Below, in pieces: positions 35,744 to 43,880 of a stretch of 64,000 nucleotides of DNA. A model generated the notes under the pieces. That model worked only from the letters and a program-made list of their open reading frames with translations, ran no database searches and was not told the origin of the DNA. The position numbers and the translations under genes were made by a program. This stretch comes from Williamsia herbipolensis (GTDB taxonomy: Bacteria > Actinomycetota > Actinomycetes > Mycobacteriales > Mycobacteriaceae): positions 62,001 to 126,000 of the forward strand of contig NZ_JXYP01000014.1 of NCBI RefSeq assembly GCF_000964005.1, given 5' to 3'. Within the stretch, counting starts at the first letter, position 1. Every line of letters begins with the position of its first letter.

Positions 35744-36687
35744 GCACCGTCGCCGCCGTCGACTGCGGCACCAACTCGATCCGACTGCTCATCTCCCGCC
35801 GCGACGACGACGGCGGCCTGCTCGACGTGCACCGCGAGATGCGCGTGGTGCGGCTCGGTGAAGGTGTCGATGCGACCGGCGAGTTCACGACCGGCGCCCT
35901 GGCCCGCACGCGCACGGCGTTGGCCGACTACGTGACGGTGATGGAGGCCAACGGTGTCACGGCGGTGCGGATGGTCGCCACGTCGGCGACCCGCGACGCG
36001 GGCAACCGTGACGAGTTCTTCGCCATGACCCGTGAGCTGCTCGGCCGTGTGTCGGACGGTGCGGTCGCCGAGGTGATCACCGGTGACGAGGAGGCGCGGT
36101 TGTCGTTCGCCGGCGCCGTCGGCGAGTTCGACCCGGCGCTCGGCCCGTTCGTGGTGACCGACCTCGGTGGCGGATCGACCGAGGTGGTCCTCGGCGACGC
36201 GGGCTCCGGGGTGTCGGCAGCGTTCTCGACGAACGTCGGGTGCGTGCGGCTCACCGAACGGGTGCTGCACTCCGATCCGCCGACCGCCGATGAGGTCTCC
36301 CGGGCGCGCGATATCGCGGCGACCGAACTCGCCCGTGCCTTCGCCGTGGTGCCGGTCGATCAGGCGCGCACCTGGGTGGGCGTGGCCGGCACGATGACGA
36401 CGCTGGCGGCACTCGCTCTCGATCTCCCCACCTACGACGCCGAACGCATCCACCGATCGCGGATCGCGCTGGGCGATCTGACCCAGGTGTGCGAGCGACT
36501 GGTGTCGATGACCCGCGAGGACCGCGCCGCGCTGGGTCCGATGCACCCGGGCCGTGTCGACGTGATCGGCGGGGGCTCGCTGGTGACGCTCGAACTCGCG
36601 CGGGTGCTCGCCGAGCGGGCGGGGATCACCGAACTCGTGGTGAGTGAGCACGACATCCTCGACGGGATCGCGCTCTCGATCTCGTAG
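35740..36687 (+). CDS. ppx: Ppx/GppA family exopolyphosphatase
   Basis: A 315-residue member of the ASKHA phosphotransferase fold. The phosphate-binding DCGTNSIRLL near the N-terminus, the catalytic region TGDEEARLSFAGA, VVTDLGGGSTEVVLG and VIGGGSLVTLEL are typical. The single-domain form of about 310 aa corresponds to mycobacterial Ppx2 (Rv1026); these enzymes hydrolyse polyphosphate and may act on pppGpp. GTG 35740 overlaps the DUF501 stop (GTGA), so expression is coupled. Confidence 0.92.
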   Translation: MSTVAAVDCGTNSIRLLISRRDDDGGLLDVHREMRVVRLGEGVDATGEFTTGALARTRTALADYVTVMEANGVTAVRMVATSATRDAGNRDEFFAMTRELLGRVSDGAVAEVITGDEEARLSFAGAVGEFDPALGPFVVTDLGGGSTEVVLGDAGSGVSAAFSTNVGCVRLTERVLHSDPPTADEVSRARDIAATELARAFAVVPVDQARTWVGVAGTMTTLAALALDLPTYDAERIHRSRIALGDLTQVCERLVSMTREDRAALGPMHPGRVDVIGGGSLVTLELARVLAERAGITELVVSEHDILDGIALSIS

Positions 36688-36696
36688 AGGCGCGCG

Positions 36697-37221
36697 TCAG
36701 GCCGGTGAGCGCAGCGAGATGTTGTTGCAGGCCTCGCACACGCTCTCGGGGATGACGCCGCGGCGCTGGAGGAAGCCGAAGATGATGCAGCCGAGGCAGA
36801 TCCCGGCAGCCGACTCGAGCAGTGCGGCGATCACCACGAGCCCGACCGTGATCTGGGCGGCGAGGCCGAAGCCGAGCAGACTGAGGATGAGAGCGACGCC
36901 GGTGATGGTGAGGCCGATCGCCTGGGCGAAACGCTTGGGCGGGCCGGGGACCATCTTGGTGAGGCCCAGCCGGGGCACGATCACGCGGACCGACAGCTGT
37001 CCGAAGGGGGACAGGGTGGGGCCGGAGATGACGCGGAGCAGAAATCCCGCCGCGAGCACGGCGTAGAGGATCGGGTTGTCGACGACGATCGTCACGATCG
37101 CGAGCACCACGACCAGTGCCGCCGTGGAACGCGCGGCGTACTCGTTGACCGGGTTGGGGAAGGTCAACGCGGCCGGCCGTCGCCGTGCGGCGGGCTCGGT
37201 GGGGACAGTCTGATTCGACAC
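36697..37221 (-). CDS. DUF4395-family membrane protein
   Basis: A 174-residue protein with four predicted membrane helices (AALVVVLAIVTIVV, ILYAVLAAGFLLRVI, AIGLTITGVALILSLL, ITVGLVVIAALLESAAGICLG) and the TFPNPVNEYAARSTAA and SPFGQLSVRVIVPRLGL blocks of DUF4395. The C-terminal Cys residues (CLGC, CEAC) might bind metal or undergo redox changes. Members are often next to thioredoxin-like genes, but none is adjacent here. GTG 37221 is chosen because the frame upstream is Gly/Arg-rich and unlikely. Confidence 0.8.
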   Translation of the reverse strand: MSNQTVPTEPAARRRPAALTFPNPVNEYAARSTAALVVVLAIVTIVVDNPILYAVLAAGFLLRVISGPTLSPFGQLSVRVIVPRLGLTKMVPGPPKRFAQAIGLTITGVALILSLLGFGLAAQITVGLVVIAALLESAAGICLGCIIFGFLQRRGVIPESVCEACNNISLRSPA

Positions 37222-37314
37222 GTGGCCGACACTAATGCGGCCGTCCACCCCGGGCAATCGTTGGCGCCACGCTGGGCCGATGTCCGACGGTGGGAATAGA
37301 TGTGGGGGTATGTC

Positions 37315-38754
37315 TCACGCGATCGCCGGCTCGGCGTCCTCGCTGTCCAGTGACGCCAGGTGCTCTTTCACGACGTCGAGGCGGGGCAGCAGTGCCGCCG
37401 ATGCCGCGGCCAGGGCGTAGCCGATGATCGGTACCCACGCGGCGAGGCTCAGCGCGTGCAGGAGCTCGGGCTGGCTGTAGCGGCCCGCGGCGTCGAAGAA
37501 GATGACGCCGGTGACCGCGACGCCGAGAGCGCCGCCCACCTGTTGGAACGTGCCGAGGACACCCGACGCCGCGCCGGAGTCACGGGTGTCGACCGTCGCC
37601 AGCGCGATGTCGAGCAGCGGCACCAACATGACCGTGAGCCCGATGCCGGCAATCGCCATCGGGATCACCGAGTCCCACGCCGAGTACGAGGTGCCCTCGC
37701 TCCGGAGGACCTGGATGGTCCACGCGGTGCCGATCGTGATCAGCACCCCGCCGACCGCGGGGAGGATCCGGCCGAGACGCGAGACGAGTGCGGCCGCGAC
37801 CCCGGCCGCGAGCATCGCCCCGAGACTGAACGGCAGGGTGAGTGCACCCGAGGCGATCGCGGAGAACCCGAGGCCGGTCTGCACGTAGAGGGCGAGGATG
37901 AGGAAGAACGAGGTGATCGATCCCTGGAACAGGAACTGGATCGCGATGCCGCCGGTGAACCCGCGATCGGTGAACAGTCTCAGCGGCATCATCGCGCCGT
38001 CGGCGTCGTGGCGGCGTTCGTTCAGCACGAAGAGCAACAGCACCACCGGCGACAGCGCCATCAGCACGAACGACCACACCGGCCAGCCGAGCTGACGTCC
38101 CTCGACCAACGGGTAGACGAGCAGCAGGATGCCGCCCACCGCGAGGAGTACGCCCAGCGGATCGAGCGGAGATGGACGCTCTGCCTTGGTGTTCGGGACG
38201 AAGGCGACCGCAGCGATGGCGATGATGACGCCGACGGGAACGTTGATGAAGAAGATGGCACGCCATCCGCCCCCGAACGGGTTGCTGGTGACCAGCCACC
38301 CGCCGAGGACGGGGCCGATGACCGCGGCCAATGCCGTGATGACGCCGATGATCGCGAAGATCGGCGCGCGCTCGCGCGGTTTGTAGAGCGCCTGCACGCT
38401 GGCGAGCACCTGCGGGACCATCAGGCCGGCGAACAGGCCCTGCCCGACACGGGACCCGACAAGTGTCTCGCCGTTCTGGGCCAGCGACGCGGTGAGGGAC
38501 GCCAGGGTGAAGCCGACGATGCCGACGATGAAGACCCGTTGCCGACCGTAGCGATCGCCGAGGCGGCCGGCGGTGATCAGAACCCCGGCGAACGCCAGCA
38601 CGTATCCGCCGATGAGCCACTCGAGCTGTGAGGGACTCGCGTCGAGATCGTCGCGGATCGCGGGCAACGCGACGTTGACGATGGTGACGTCCATCAGATC
38701 CATGAACATCGCGAAGGTGAGGACCGCGGTGGCCAGGCCGCGGAGGCGGGTCAT
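37315..38754 (-). CDS. MFS drug-resistance-type transporter (DHA2, 14 helices)
   Basis: A 479-residue major facilitator protein of the EmrB/QacA (DHA2) type. The opening helix AMFMDLMDVTIVNVALPAI is the standard DHA2 motif D1, and GRLGDRYGRQRVF is motif A. About 14 membrane helices can be counted. The C-terminal part has the TRDSGAASGVLGTFQQVGGALG block of the family. Exports drugs or metabolites by proton antiport; the substrate is unknown. No adjacent regulator is obvious. Confidence 0.9.
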   Translation of the reverse strand: MTRLRGLATAVLTFAMFMDLMDVTIVNVALPAIRDDLDASPSQLEWLIGGYVLAFAGVLITAGRLGDRYGRQRVFIVGIVGFTLASLTASLAQNGETLVGSRVGQGLFAGLMVPQVLASVQALYKPRERAPIFAIIGVITALAAVIGPVLGGWLVTSNPFGGGWRAIFFINVPVGVIIAIAAVAFVPNTKAERPSPLDPLGVLLAVGGILLLVYPLVEGRQLGWPVWSFVLMALSPVVLLLFVLNERRHDADGAMMPLRLFTDRGFTGGIAIQFLFQGSITSFFLILALYVQTGLGFSAIASGALTLPFSLGAMLAAGVAAALVSRLGRILPAVGGVLITIGTAWTIQVLRSEGTSYSAWDSVIPMAIAGIGLTVMLVPLLDIALATVDTRDSGAASGVLGTFQQVGGALGVAVTGVIFFDAAGRYSQPELLHALSLAAWVPIIGYALAAASAALLPRLDVVKEHLASLDSEDAEPAIA

Positions 38755-38820
38755 CGCGCGCAACCGATCAGATGTGTGTGCACCCGCAGAGAGTAGCGAG
38801 CGGGTCGGACAATTGCCCGG

Positions 38821-39090
38821 TCAGTTCTTCTCGCGCTTGGCCCAGAAGTCGCGGCCGGGATGGTCCTCGGGGTTGATGGGCGAGTCGATCTCGGGCAGGT
38901 CGCCCTCATCGATCTCGGCCTTCTTCGCCGCCTCACGCATCTCGACGCCGTCGGCGACGAGATCCCCGATCTCTCGGGTGATCTCGACGACGGCGCCGGT
39001 GATGATGGTGGCGATGCGGCCGACGTGGGTGGCGGTGGACTCGACGGCGGTCTGCAGCAGATCCTTGTTGCGTTCGAACCGTCCGACCAT
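38821..39090 (-). CDS. Conserved hypothetical small protein (89 aa)
   Basis: A short helical protein (MVGRFERNKDLLQTAVESTATHVGRIATIITGAVVEITREIGDLVADG) followed by an acidic Pro-rich tail (EIDSPINPEDHPGRDFW). GAGGAGG precedes it with ATG 39090 at eight-base spacing; a GTG two codons upstream is too close. The moderately hydrophobic first half could lie along a membrane. It is 39 bp downstream of the desaturase gene on the same strand, so it may share that transcript. Function unknown. Confidence 0.65.
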   Translation of the reverse strand: MVGRFERNKDLLQTAVESTATHVGRIATIITGAVVEITREIGDLVADGVEMREAAKKAEIDEGDLPEIDSPINPEDHPGRDFWAKREKN

Positions 39091-39129
39091 CGTCACCGCC
39101 TCCTCACGTCGTCGCCGCGCCGCGACCGC

Positions 39130-40308
39130 TCAGGCCACGTCCTGCTTCTGCCGGTCGACCTTAACACTGAACTCGACGTCGTCGGAGACCATCGAATTGG
39201 GCAGCGACAGCTTCGCGATCTTCTTCCACGTCGACCCGATCTGATGACTGAAAGTGCCTGTGTTGTAGGGCAATCCGTACTTCTCGCAGATCGCCTGCAC
39301 CTCGGGCGCCATCTCCGGGTACCGGTTGGCCGGGATGTCGGGGAACAGGTGGTGCTCGATCTGGTGCGAGAGGTTGCCGCTCATGATGTGGAAGAGCGGG
39401 CTACCGGTGATGTTGGCCGAGCCGAGCATCTGACGCAGGTACCACTGGCCCTTCGTCTCGTTCTCGCATTCCTCCGGTGTGAAGGTCTGCACCCCCGACG
39501 GGAAGTGCCCGCAGAAGATGATGGAGAAGGTCCACAGGTTGCGGATCAGGTTGGCGCTCACGTTGCCCGCCAGGGTCAGCGGGAACAGCGGCCCGGTGAG
39601 CGCCGGGTAGACGACGTAGTCCTTGAGGACCTGCTTGCCGGCCTTGCGCCACATGCCCTTCACGAGCCCCTTGACGTCGGTCCACTTGCGCTTGCCGGCC
39701 ACGATGTTCTCGACCTCGAGGTCGTGGAGCATGACGCCCCACTCGAAGCCCACCATCAGCGCGGTCGCGTAGGCGAGGTTGCCCAGGTAGTAGGGGTTCC
39801 ACTTCTGGTCACGGTCCATGCGCAGGATGCCGTAGCCGATGTCGCGGTCCTCGCCGAGGATGTTGGTGAAGGTGTGGTGCATGTAGTTGTGGCTGTGACG
39901 CCACTGGTCCGACGGGCACACGGTGTCCCACTCGAACTCCCGCGAGTTCAGCGACGGTTCACGCATCCAGTCGTACTGGCCGTGCATGACGTTGTGGCCG
40001 ATCTCCATGTTGTCGAGGATCTTCGACACGCTCAGCGCGGCGACGCCTGCGATCCAGGCCGGCGGGAACCACCCGAGGTAGGCCAGGCCGCGGCCGGCGA
40101 CCTCGAACCCGCGCTGCGCCTTGATGATCTTGTAGATGTACTCGCGGTCGCGCTCGCCGAGGTCGGCGACGATGCGCGCACGCAGTTCGTCCAGTTCGCG
40201 ACCGAGCTCCTCGACCTCCTCGTAGCTCAGGACGAGCTGGTTGGGGTCGGCCGCATCGGTGTCGGTGGTGTCGTTCTCGATGGTGGTGGGCAGCTGCATG
40301 ATCGTCAT
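39130..40308 (-). CDS. desA3: Membrane fatty acid desaturase, DesA3-like
   Basis: A 392-residue di-iron acyl-CoA delta-9-type desaturase. The three histidine boxes are HNVMH (105-109), HSHNYMHH (138-145) and HQIEHH (about 317-322), with several membrane helices between. In mycobacteria DesA3 (Rv3229c) makes oleoyl-CoA and receives electrons from the reductase Rv3230c. The same pair is present here: the reductase gene lies 13 bp upstream on the same strand. It sets membrane fluidity and feeds mycolate and storage lipid synthesis. Confidence 0.88.
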   Translation of the reverse strand: MTIMQLPTTIENDTTDTDAADPNQLVLSYEEVEELGRELDELRARIVADLGERDREYIYKIIKAQRGFEVAGRGLAYLGWFPPAWIAGVAALSVSKILDNMEIGHNVMHGQYDWMREPSLNSREFEWDTVCPSDQWRHSHNYMHHTFTNILGEDRDIGYGILRMDRDQKWNPYYLGNLAYATALMVGFEWGVMLHDLEVENIVAGKRKWTDVKGLVKGMWRKAGKQVLKDYVVYPALTGPLFPLTLAGNVSANLIRNLWTFSIIFCGHFPSGVQTFTPEECENETKGQWYLRQMLGSANITGSPLFHIMSGNLSHQIEHHLFPDIPANRYPEMAPEVQAICEKYGLPYNTGTFSHQIGSTWKKIAKLSLPNSMVSDDVEFSVKVDRQKQDVA

Positions 40309-40321
40309 GGTGTGTCCTTTC

Positions 40322-41419
40322 TCAGATGTCGATCTCGACGTCGCCGACCGGCGCGGAGATACAGAGTTGGATGTGCTTGTCGGATTCGGTGTCCATCTCG
40401 CCGGTGAGCACGTTGCGCGTGCATCCCGACTTCTTCGGTGCGGTGCACGAGAAGCAGATCCCCATGCGGCAACCGAACTCCGGGGTCAACCCGGCGGCCT
40501 CGGCCTGTTCGAGAATGGTGCGGCCGTCGTTGTCGGATTCGGTCTTCGACGATGCGAAGCGCAGCGTGCCGCTCACCGGCTCGTCGGGATCGGGTGCGAA
40601 GGATGCCGGCGCGGTGAACGCCTCGCTGTGGACCCGATCGCCCAGGCCGCGGACGTCGAAGAACTCCCGCGCCGCGTCCATGAGTCCCGCAGGGCCGCAG
40701 ACGAACACCTCGACGTCGGCGAGGCCGGGCACCAGATCGGTCAGGTGCTCGTCGGTGAGGTGACCGCTGTGGCGGGCGCCGTCGACCGCGTGGCGGGTGT
40801 GGATGGTGTGCACGGTGACGGCGTCGTGGAGCCGGTCGAGATCGACGAGCTCGTCGGCGTAGGCGACGTCGTCGGGCGAGGCGGCGTAGTGGATGAAGGT
40901 CATCCGGCCGGTGTGACGCTCGGCGACGAGCGTGCGCAACATCGAGAGAACAGGTGTCACCCCACTTCCGCCGCTGATGAACACCGCGTTGCGGGGGCGC
41001 TGCTCGGGGAGCACGAAGTCTCCGGTGGCAGGGGTGAGGCCGACGACGTCGCCGACCTTCGCGTGATCGCGCAGGTGTTTGGAGACGAATCCGTCGTCGT
41101 GGGCGGTGATCGTGAGCTCGACCCGGCCGTCGCGACCGCTCTCGGCGTTGGCCGGCGAGAAGCATCGGGTGTGGCGCACGCCGTTGATGACGGTGCTCAG
41201 CTGGATGTACTGACCTGCGCGGAAGCCGGTCCACTGGCGTGTGGGGGCCAGCACCAGGGTGACGGCGCGCGGGGTGGGACGGCGGACCTCGACGACCTTG
41301 GCGCGCAGATCGCTCCACGTGATCATGGGGTCGACGAGTTCGAGATATCGGTCGACGGGGTGGGGGGCGAGCGCGGCTTCGATCACGGAGCCGAACAAGG
41401 CGGGGAAGCGTTCGAACAT
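40322..41419 (-). CDS. Ferredoxin-type reductase partner of the desaturase (Rv3230c-like)
   Basis: A 365-residue NADPH-dependent electron-transfer protein with three parts: an N-terminal FAD-binding barrel (RAGQYIQLSTVINGVRHTRCFSPAN), a pyridine-nucleotide domain (AVFISGGSGVTPVLSMLRTL; EVFVCGPAGLMDA) and a C-terminal plant-type 2Fe-2S domain (EFGCRMGICFSCTAPKKSGC and a later Cys). This is the Rv3230c layout. ATG 41419 follows GGAGG; the frame upstream is not protein-like. It supplies electrons to the desaturase. Confidence 0.88.
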   Translation of the reverse strand: MFERFPALFGSVIEAALAPHPVDRYLELVDPMITWSDLRAKVVEVRRPTPRAVTLVLAPTRQWTGFRAGQYIQLSTVINGVRHTRCFSPANAESGRDGRVELTITAHDDGFVSKHLRDHAKVGDVVGLTPATGDFVLPEQRPRNAVFISGGSGVTPVLSMLRTLVAERHTGRMTFIHYAASPDDVAYADELVDLDRLHDAVTVHTIHTRHAVDGARHSGHLTDEHLTDLVPGLADVEVFVCGPAGLMDAAREFFDVRGLGDRVHSEAFTAPASFAPDPDEPVSGTLRFASSKTESDNDGRTILEQAEAAGLTPEFGCRMGICFSCTAPKKSGCTRNVLTGEMDTESDKHIQLCISAPVGDVEIDI

Positions 41420-41475
41420 CGGTGCCTCCATCAGGATGGGAGAGTGTGGGGTACAGCGGCGGGCCGAGCAATTTC

Positions 41476-41493
41476 GGTGAACACTTGTACACC
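41476..41493. promoter_or_regulatory. 18-bp palindrome, candidate FabR/DesT-type operator
   Basis: GGTGAACACTTGTACACC is symmetrical except at one pair (A/A). It lies in the 217-bp gap between the desaturase/reductase operon and the divergent TetR-type regulator. The ACA-NN-TGT core resembles, from memory, sites bound by FabR and DesT, relatives of the adjacent regulator that sense acyl-CoA saturation. Confidence 0.55.
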
Positions 41494-41636
41494 GATAGTG
41501 TGCCACTCGATGGTGGGCAGTGGTCAAGGGCGGAGGTCGGTCGGGGCCGTCACACACCCTTCGCGCATGTGACGCAGTTCACTCCCGGGGGCCATGTCGG
41601 ACGTGTGGACGCAGCGGTTCTGCCTAGACTTGCCTG

Positions 41637-42365
41637 GTGCCGCGCCCTGTAGATGACCTGACGACGCGGGCGTCTCGGAGCTCGCGGACGTCCGGCGCGT
41701 CTCGGTCGGCGAGTCGTCCGGCCGCGGTCGACGCCGCCGAGAGCCGGTCGGCGCGGAAGAGCAGAACGCGGTCGGCGCTCCTCGACGAGACCCTCGCCCT
41801 CGTCGTCGATCGCAGCTTCTCGAGTCTCAGCCTGCGCGAGGTCGCGAAGGCCGCGGGCATCGTGCCCACCGCCTTCTATCGGCACTTCGCCTCCATGGAG
41901 GACCTCGGTGTGACGCTCGTCGAGGACTCGATGCGCGTGCTGCGGACCATGCTGCGGGAGGGTCGTCGCGACCTCGCTGCCCGCGACGCCGTCCCCACCG
42001 CGCAGAGTTCGCTGGCGATCGTCGTCCGGCAGGTTCGCGACAACGAGGCCCAGTTCCGCTTCCTCGTGCGTGAGCAGCACGGCGGGGTCGCCGAGATCCG
42101 ACGTGCGATCGACACCGAGCTGCGCTTGTTCGTCAAAGAGCTCGCGATCGATCTCTCCCGCATTCCCGAGATGGCCCGCTGGGGCGCGGAGGATCTCGAA
42201 CTCGCGGCCGATCTGATCGTCACGGTGATACTGCAGGCGGTCGCGGAACTGCTCGACGCGAACCGGCGTGATCCGACCGGCGATCACGAACTGTTCGAAC
42301 GCACCCGCCGCAAGCTGATCATGGTCATCCTCGGCATGCGTTCCTGGCGCACCGACGGGACCTGA
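41637..42365 (+). CDS. TetR-family regulator of the FabR/DesT type
   Basis: A 242-residue regulator. The helix-turn-helix SLSLREVAKAAGIVPTAFYRHFASMEDLG (about 65-95) closely follows the FabR/DesT pattern (SLREVA-EAG-APT-FYRHF-DMDELG), a group of TetR proteins controlling unsaturated fatty acid genes. A basic, low-complexity N-terminus of about 45 residues precedes it, so a later start is possible. Divergent from the desaturase operon with a palindrome between, it very probably represses that operon and itself. Confidence 0.82.
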   Translation: MPRPVDDLTTRASRSSRTSGASRSASRPAAVDAAESRSARKSRTRSALLDETLALVVDRSFSSLSLREVAKAAGIVPTAFYRHFASMEDLGVTLVEDSMRVLRTMLREGRRDLAARDAVPTAQSSLAIVVRQVRDNEAQFRFLVREQHGGVAEIRRAIDTELRLFVKELAIDLSRIPEMARWGAEDLELAADLIVTVILQAVAELLDANRRDPTGDHELFERTRRKLIMVILGMRSWRTDGT

Positions 42366-42406
42366 CGGCCGCGTTTCGCGGGCCGATCACCTTAGGATCA
42401 GCAACC

Positions 42407-42979
42407 ATGACCGACGTGCCCGAGCCACCCCGGCGCCCCAATCCCTCTCGCGGTGCGCTCGTTCTCGTCGGGATCCTCGCCCTGGCCTTCGTGATCGGTC
42501 TCGCGGCGGTCATCGGCTACGTGGTGCTCGGACGGTCGAGCACCGCCGGGACCTTCCCCACGGGTGCTCCCGCGGCGTCTGTGACGACCACCGCGACGAC
42601 ATCGGACGGGTCGTCGGAGACGCTGTCATCCGTCCCGTCGGCCCCGCCCTCGTCCTCGTCGTCGCGGTCGAGCTCGTCGCCGTCCCGCGCACCGGTCACC
42701 ACGGCGTCGGGTGCACCGAACGGGTCGACACCCTGTCCCATCCGCTACGCCCGCACCGGCCTCTACCGGGCGTCGTCGGTGGGGAACTCGGCGACGAGTT
42801 GTGGTTTCGCCGAGGAGGTGCGGATCGCCTACGCGCGCAGCGGCCGGCCCGGGCAGCTGCCGCGGCCCATCTCGGCCACGAGTCCGGAGACCGGTGAGAC
42901 CACCCGGATGATGTGCGCGGCAGAGGGGCCCACCGTGACCTGCACCGGTGGCGATGACGCGGTCGTCTACCTGTACTGA
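42407..42979 (+). CDS. Hypothetical membrane-anchored exported protein
   Basis: A 190-residue protein with a short cytoplasmic N-terminus (Pro/Arg-rich), one membrane helix (GALVLVGILALAFVIGLAAVIGYVVL, read as two halves) and a Thr/Ser/Pro-rich linker (about 50-100) leading to a small C-terminal domain with four Cys (CPIRYARTGLYRASSVG, SCGFAEEVRIAYARSG, MMCAAEGPTVTCTGGD). The Cys pairs suggest disulfides outside the membrane, as seen in many mycolata secreted domains. No family name is assigned. Confidence 0.7.
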   Translation: MTDVPEPPRRPNPSRGALVLVGILALAFVIGLAAVIGYVVLGRSSTAGTFPTGAPAASVTTTATTSDGSSETLSSVPSAPPSSSSSRSSSSPSRAPVTTASGAPNGSTPCPIRYARTGLYRASSVGNSATSCGFAEEVRIAYARSGRPGQLPRPISATSPETGETTRMMCAAEGPTVTCTGGDDAVVYLY

Positions 42980-43004
42980 GTCTCGGCGCACACGGCGGGG
43001 ATCT

Positions 43005-43103
43005 TCGGCACGCTCGGCGGAGGTCCCGGATGACGCCGCCGAGCGTGCCGATACCTACCCGCGAGTGTGCCGAAACTGCGCACCGACCGTGCCGATCGGT
43101 GCG
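43005..43103. terminator. Pair of hairpins between convergent genes
   Basis: TCGGCACGCTCGGCGG (43005-43020) and CCGCCGAGCGTGCCGA (43036-43051) form a perfect 16-bp stem. A second stem, CGCACCGA (43079-43086) with TCGGTGCG (43096-43103), abuts the stop of the protease gene. Both lie in the 124-bp gap between convergent genes ending at 42979 and 43104, so bidirectional termination is likely. No clear T tract. The word GTGCCGA recurs four times in the gap. Confidence 0.65.
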
Positions 43104-43841
43104 TCAGCAGTCGTCGGGGACCGTCGAGGGCGGCGTGTCGCCGGGTCCCTTGCGTTCCGCGCGGGCGATGAGCGCGGGCAGACCGTCGGAGAGTATCGGC
43201 GAGTGCGAGATGAAGCTGACGCATCCGCCCTGGTGGAAGCCGCCGACAATCCCGATGACGGACCGTTTCACCAGCCACGGCGAGCCGCTCGTCCCGTCGA
43301 CGAGCCCGCGACAGGTGATGGTCGGGGCCCCGCGCGCGATGCGGGTCGATCCGCGGCATCCGACCGGTGAGTCGCCGCTGCCCGCGCCGTACCCGATCAC
43401 CCGTACCCCGACACCCGCGCGAAACGGCAGGAACGAGAAGCCGCGACCGGTGGCGGCCTCGAGGGATCGGCGATGTTTCCCGGGTGGCGGGGCGACGCGC
43501 AGTACCGCGAAGTCGTGGTTGTCGTCCTGGCCCGAGATCCAGGCCGGGTCGAGATAGATGGCGGTGACCGACCATGACCCGAACGGTTCTCGGCCCGCGG
43601 CATAACCGGGCACCACGTGCAGTGGTGCGGTGATCGCCGAGACGCAGTGGGCGGCCGTCAGCATCAGGTCGCCGGTGGTGGAGTGGATCGACTCGGCCGT
43701 GCAGGTGTGTCGGTCGGTGTCACCGACGAACACCGCGGCGACTCGTCGATTGGGGGAGAGGTCGGTCGAGGTCGATGTGACCGACCCGCCCACGAGAAGC
43801 GCGACGGCGATGATCGCCACGGCGATCACGATGCGTCGCAT
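43104..43841 (-). CDS. Secreted trypsin-like serine protease
   Basis: A 245-residue chymotrypsin-fold protein with an N-terminal signal/anchor (RRIVIAVAIIAVALLVGGS). The catalytic triad is visible: His65 in LTAAHC, Asp110 in DNHDFAVL and Ser187 in GTSGSPW. Cys pairs (C47/C66 and others) fit the usual disulfides. It probably acts in the cell wall or outside the cell; the substrate is unknown. It stands alone, convergent with the preceding exported protein. Confidence 0.88.
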   Translation of the reverse strand: MRRIVIAVAIIAVALLVGGSVTSTSTDLSPNRRVAAVFVGDTDRHTCTAESIHSTTGDLMLTAAHCVSAITAPLHVVPGYAAGREPFGSWSVTAIYLDPAWISGQDDNHDFAVLRVAPPPGKHRRSLEAATGRGFSFLPFRAGVGVRVIGYGAGSGDSPVGCRGSTRIARGAPTITCRGLVDGTSGSPWLVKRSVIGIVGGFHQGGCVSFISHSPILSDGLPALIARAERKGPGDTPPSTVPDDC

Positions 43842-43880
43842 CTCGCCATCGTAGAGACTTCGCGGCCCTGGCCGCGGGGG

